NCBI GenBank assembly: GCA_965644295.1
Contig: CBFFRP010000400.1
Span: 62,001 to 126,000 of the forward strand
Origin: Paraphysomonas bandaiensis
Lineage: Eukaryota; Chrysophyceae
Length of the DNA stretch: 64,000 bases
Direction of reading: 5' to 3'
Of the stretch, positions 59,701 to 64,000 are shown piece by piece; positions within the stretch are counted from its first letter, which is position 1; each line of letters begins with the position of its first letter. The notes beneath the pieces were generated by a model that was given only the letters and a program-made list of their open reading frames with translations, was not told where the DNA came from and ran no database searches. Position numbers and translations under genes: made by a program.

Positions 59701-62700
59701 TATTTTGAAAACTCAAGCTGCTTCCAAGTTGTACCCGTCCACGGAATTTGACCGACTTCTGGAAGCTGAACATGCAGCACTGGAACTTAGAACACATATG
59801 ACGTTTGACTCTACTGTGTCTCCTCGTAAGATCATCATGAACGTTGTAGATATAAAAGAAAGAGATAAAAAGAACGGTGTCACATCGTATATTTCCTTGC
59901 TGATGCCGGACATATCACAACTTTCGGACGTTTTAGATACAGAACAATTGGTGGACGTGTTGGAGAAATCAATTATGAAGGATCAGGGTTACTTGCGTTG
60001 CCCTATCGGACACATTGATGTCAGTGAAATTGATTTGGAGTATATTCGCTTAGCAATTCAGTCAGCTATGCCACTACTTAATGTCACGGGTTCGAAAGAG
60101 CATTTGAGTTTGCTTAGTCTTGTGACAGCCATGTTGGCCATTCGCACCGAAGTGGTAGCAAAGAAATGGAATCGTGTCGTAGATCTGATCGATTCACACG
60201 AATCCCTTCTGAGTCTTCACCCTACGCTGGTATCAGAAGAGATATCTCGTTTAGTTGTGGAGGCGGAAAACGATGACGCATGCGAACATATGCGTCGTGC
60301 CTTGGAGCAAGGCCGTTTGACCAATGTTTTAGCACTTGTGAAAAGAATCAGTCGCCATCGCTCGGCGTCAATGACAGCTATTATGGAACCTAGTGTTAAA
60401 ATAGGTTTCAATGATTTCTCTGGCAGCTCACCCATGGGAGTGCTGCAACTTGGAAAATCGACGCCAGATGACGGAGATGAGCTGTTTGTTGCCGATATTG
60501 ATAGAGCAATTGAAAGAGCAATTGCGATACGACATAAGTCAGATGTAACTTCGGCGATGCTTCGTGCCTCAGTCTTAATTAGGGCACTTCGTTCAGCAAT
60601 AGCTTCAGGTGACTGGGATGAAGTTCAGCAAATAGTATCTGAGGAATCAAATTATACCCGTATGCCACACTCGTCTATTGAAGAGATACGAGCGGCAAAA
60701 GCCGCATTACATTATCGTAACTGTATGTCTAATTTATCGAAGGGTTTAGTCACTGGTGCAGCTTCTGGCGTTCCTGGAAAAGTTAATATTTCAGTTGTTG
60801 ATTGCACAGCTTTACAAACTGCCATTAGTCAAGCCGAAGTGTTGGATATATCCGACCCGGCTACAGCTATTATGCTTGAAATTTCTCATAGAGTGTGTGA
60901 CCTCCGACATGCTGTTGTGTCTTCACATTGGTTCGAAGTAAGGCCGTTCGAGTCGATATCAAGCAATAAAGGCAGTGCAAAGAAAACGTCACCCCAAGAT
61001 TGCACAGAATCTAAAACATATATTCAGATAGATACAGCTGTACCGTTTTCCAATGATAGTGATATGAGTTGTGGTATAGAAAGCTCTATGAGCGATCAAG
61101 TGAATCGAGGAATGGAGTCTACTGACGCTAGTATAATGCATGACAAAGGGAGATCTGTAGAGTCTTTGCTTGCGGATTTTAAAGAGCGAATTTTCATTAT
61201 CTCTGACTTAAAAGCTATCTTGAATATGCGGACCACTCCTACTGCCGAAAGTGCCGGTGTCATTTCTGAAAGTGCGGATCCATTTGATTATATAGATGAT
61301 GACGTTGACACTGCTGACCCTAACGACTTTGAGGGGGGGGCTTCAAGTGCCCCTGATTGGGTCGAGCATCAGTTGCGTGCGATAAAGTCTGTTGTACAGG
61401 AAGTGAAGTTGTTGGATAGTGATTTAAGAGAGCGGAAGAGACAAGAATTGATCGTATCGGCACTAGAATCTATTCCAGTGCCGGTTCAACAATTCGGTCG
61501 AGGACGTATTGGACAACAAGCAAACGGAGAATTACCTGACGATGTCTTGTCAGCAGATCAAAACCCCCCTGAGCGAGATATCTTTCTTATTAAGCCATTG
61601 GAATATGCGATTGATATGGCAACCAATATTGAAGGTGATATACCACCTGAAACTGTCAAACTTCTAAAATCTGCAGAGCTAATCCTGCGATTTCGAAAAG
61701 CGATGCATACGTTTGAGATTAGTAACTTCAAACAGCTTCTTGATGAAGCGGCTACATTGACAAGTCGGAATATGCTATCTTTACATTACGGAGTGTACGA
61801 ATTGGACGCTTATCAATCTGCGACCATGACAGTTTCTTTAGCGAAAGCAGAGCTGATTAATGCCTTGAAATTGGGAAGAGTCAAAGGTTCACTGGAAAGA
61901 ATTAATACAGCTGAAATTGAGGTAGATTCACTTGAATTTTGGGTATCATCTTGTTCAAGCTTGATGGAAACCACAAAGGAGCTCTCGATGGGTCTTTTGG
62001 ATTCACTTCATGAAGCACAAGTCATGCTGGAGTTGCGAACATGCGTTAAGAATGATCAGTGGAGTAAAGTTGGAGAGTTATTGGACAAGTATTCGGATCA
62101 GTTCTATAAGTTCGAATTCGGGCTGGACGAAGTTCGGCATATCCAATTCGCGTCGAAGTATCGAGTAATATCATCGTCGATATCTGAACTAGTAGCTGAC
62201 GTATTGCCTGCTGGCAAGGATGAACAGTCAACGTTTGTTATTCTAAAAACGGATGCTTTGGAGCGGACACTACAATCCGCGGAAGCCATTTCGTTATATC
62301 TTGATTCCCTAAGGCAGGCTGATACTGGTAGCTGTGAGTACGAAGAGGATTCATCCTTGAAGCAAAAAGGAGAGAATGCTGCTGTAAATAAAAGTAAGTT
62401 TACAGAGCTGTGTGATGGCGCGAAGTGTGTACTGGAGTTGTGGAAAGCTATAAGAAATAAAGCATGGTGCGACGATAAAGTAGCGGCAGGTCAAGTGCAC
62501 CATTTTCCGCGGCCTAAAGATCCGTTTTTGCATGTATTTTTCGAAAGTATTCGGCAGCATGAAGTCGCTCAAAGGCTCGGCGGAGTACATGATCAACTTC
62601 AAGTTTTGAAAATTAACCCGGAAAAGAAAATAAGAAATATCAGGCAATCGATAAGGGCGTCAATTGCACTTCATGGGTTAGGACATTCCTTCACTGATAT

Positions 62701-64000
62701 TATGCCCTCACCGACAAGTACAACTACCCCTACTCAGAAGAGGAGCAGGAGATCGAGTTTGTCAGTGGATGCCTCACCGTCGTCTCCTGGAATTAGCCCA
62801 TTTCAGAAAAGCTATTCACAAGGCTATGACACTTCCCCTATAGTGTCCACTGATTCTCTGAAACAGTCACCTGGTAATTCGCAACCGTTTTCGTCCCCGC
62901 AGTTTTCTCGCCGTCGCTCTATGGGGTCTTTTCTAGATACTTCACGTAAGAGCTCTACGGAAGAACCCGCGCAAAAAATATTGAATGTTGATGGACGAAT
63001 TATATCGGTAACGCACGCGCCTGTTGAGCACACACCTGGATTGGGTGTGGCGACTATTCTGTGTCAAACAGACTGGGCAACGCTTCCCCCTTTTGCTGTA
63101 AAGCAGTTTTCACAGGCCAGAAATATTTTAGTGGACAAAGTAACGAAGCTACGTTTGTCCTGGGGGTGCTCAGAAGGAGCTGCTGAAGAAGGGAAATATG
63201 GAAATATATCGCTAGCACACATTGACATTAAATTGCTGAATGTTTGCTTAGCTGATGTCCGTCGAATTAATTTTTACACTCACCAAATGATGGTTGATTT
63301 TAATTTTTCGAAGGATGTTCAAGCATATATCAAGGTGGCCAAAATTTTGTTGTCATTAAGAAAAGCAGTTATTGACAATAATGTTGATGGTCTAGTACAA
63401 GAGCTGAAAAATATGAATTATCTCGGATGTTCGCGTATGATAGACACGTCCTTAACTGAATTTCCTTGTGTCGAAAAAGAGTTGGATTTATTTGAAAGAT
63501 TTGCATTCGAATGTGTTGCAGAGAAAACAGTTAGAAATGCAGTTAACTTACTATCATCATTGGAGTATGTGAATTCGAGTATCACTCGGCATCAAAATTT
63601 ACTTGCACTCAAAAACCTTGACAAAGCGGTGAAACCGAAAGGCAAATCCACTCAGAATTATCAACATTGTGTGCGAGTTGGTAGCTTCCTTCATCAAGCC
63701 CTTACAGCATCAGTTATGTGCAATCATATTCGAGTTAAACGTTGTGAAGCAGATATTTTATCCTATTTGCATGAACCGGAAAGTCCTTTGGGTGATCTAG
63801 TTGTTACAGTTGGCAAAGTTTTGGTTATATTATTCAATAGTGCAGTAGTTAGAACTGAAACTCTTCAAGGTTCATCCCCTGGAATATCTGATGTTCATGA
63901 TTTTAGAGGTAATGATATCACATCTATAGTATCGGCGCGGCGTCGATCTGTTTTGGGCCAGCAAAAGAATGTTCCGTTAGCATCTACGTTTGGAGGATTT
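47704..64000 (+). CDS. Giant myosin heavy chain, at least 5,417 residues, 3' end outside window
   Basis: Exon 1 is 47704-49077; a 46-nt intron follows; exon 2 opens at 49124 and shows no stop in its frame through 64000 (4,959 codons, checked at many points). The motor is complete: P-loop 'GESGAGKTEATKQ' (~163), switch I 'NNNSSRFGKF' (~212), switch II 'DIFGFE' (~449), actin-binding 'EPRYIRCIKPN' and relay/SH helices. One IQ-like motif, 'ILQRNLRGYVAR', sits near 774. The ~4,600-residue tail has no coiled coil, MyTH4, FERM, TH1 or DIL recognised. It is helical, with loosely repeated units ('LR.A....DW' phrases, and 'G.EG..GEINT' phrases). The short Ser-rich region around 62,700-62,950 looks disordered. 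The myosin class cannot be assigned. Confidence 0.92.

Overview
This is eukaryotic nuclear DNA, AT-rich, from a gene-dense unicellular organism. Spliceosomal GT-AG introns are mostly 44-110 nt, and genes lie on both strands a few hundred bases apart. A stramenopile-type protist is the best guess. The reasons are a calcium-dependent protein kinase with C-terminal EF-hands, an F-box-like/ankyrin protein built from 29-residue 'HLDVLQWLRSQ' units, hAT transposase fragments that look oomycete-like, and very short introns. This placement is inference; no rRNA or organellar marker is in the window. No tRNA, rRNA or CRISPR array was recognised.

Layout, left to right. 1-9.7 kb: a partial membrane-protein exon, an EF-hand protein (501-1238, minus), a mitochondrial short-chain acyl-CoA dehydrogenase (1880-3387, plus) and a 17-exon minus-strand gene (4712-9724). 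I assembled that gene by following splice phase. It encodes about 1110 residues with a TBC-like region, an IQ motif and coiled coils. 10-17.3 kb: an organelle-targeted cold-shock-domain protein, 2.5 kb of repeat-bearing intergenic DNA, an ankyrin gene with a very recent 957-bp tandem duplication and a decayed 3' end, tetranucleotide arrays, and a five-exon SH3BGR/thioredoxin-fold gene. 19-28 kb: a membrane-anchored CDPK-type kinase, a hAT remnant, a three-RRM RNA-binding protein, and a sirtuin lacking the zinc module but carrying a C-terminal KOW-like segment. 28-32 kb: a duplicated mobile-element-like locus with one intact Crypton/GCR1-like ORF, next to a 1.24-kb TACA/TACC array. 32-41 kb: a TMEM184/OST-alpha membrane protein, PSMD5-like proteasome chaperone, ING-family PHD protein, and a protein with 10-residue repeats and a degenerate Nudix box. 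41-47 kb: a J-domain/histidine-phosphatase/PX-like fusion, a truncated hAT transposase, and an 11-exon steroid-dehydrogenase/ketoacyl-reductase-type SDR. 47.7-64 kb: one myosin gene whose second exon stays open for at least 14,877 nt to the window edge.

Most coding genes are housekeeping or signalling genes without an operon-like relationship. The accessory content sits in the intergenic gaps: several dispersed repeat families with two or three copies inside this window, including one of about 120-140 bp found 120-380 bp upstream of three unrelated start codons. Coordinates of multi-exon genes come from GT-AG sites that restore frame; no transcript evidence was available. The best candidates for something undescribed are the giant-tailed myosin, the J/phosphatase/PX fusion, the zinc-less sirtuin-KOW protein, the TBC-like/IQ protein and the promoter-proximal repeat family.
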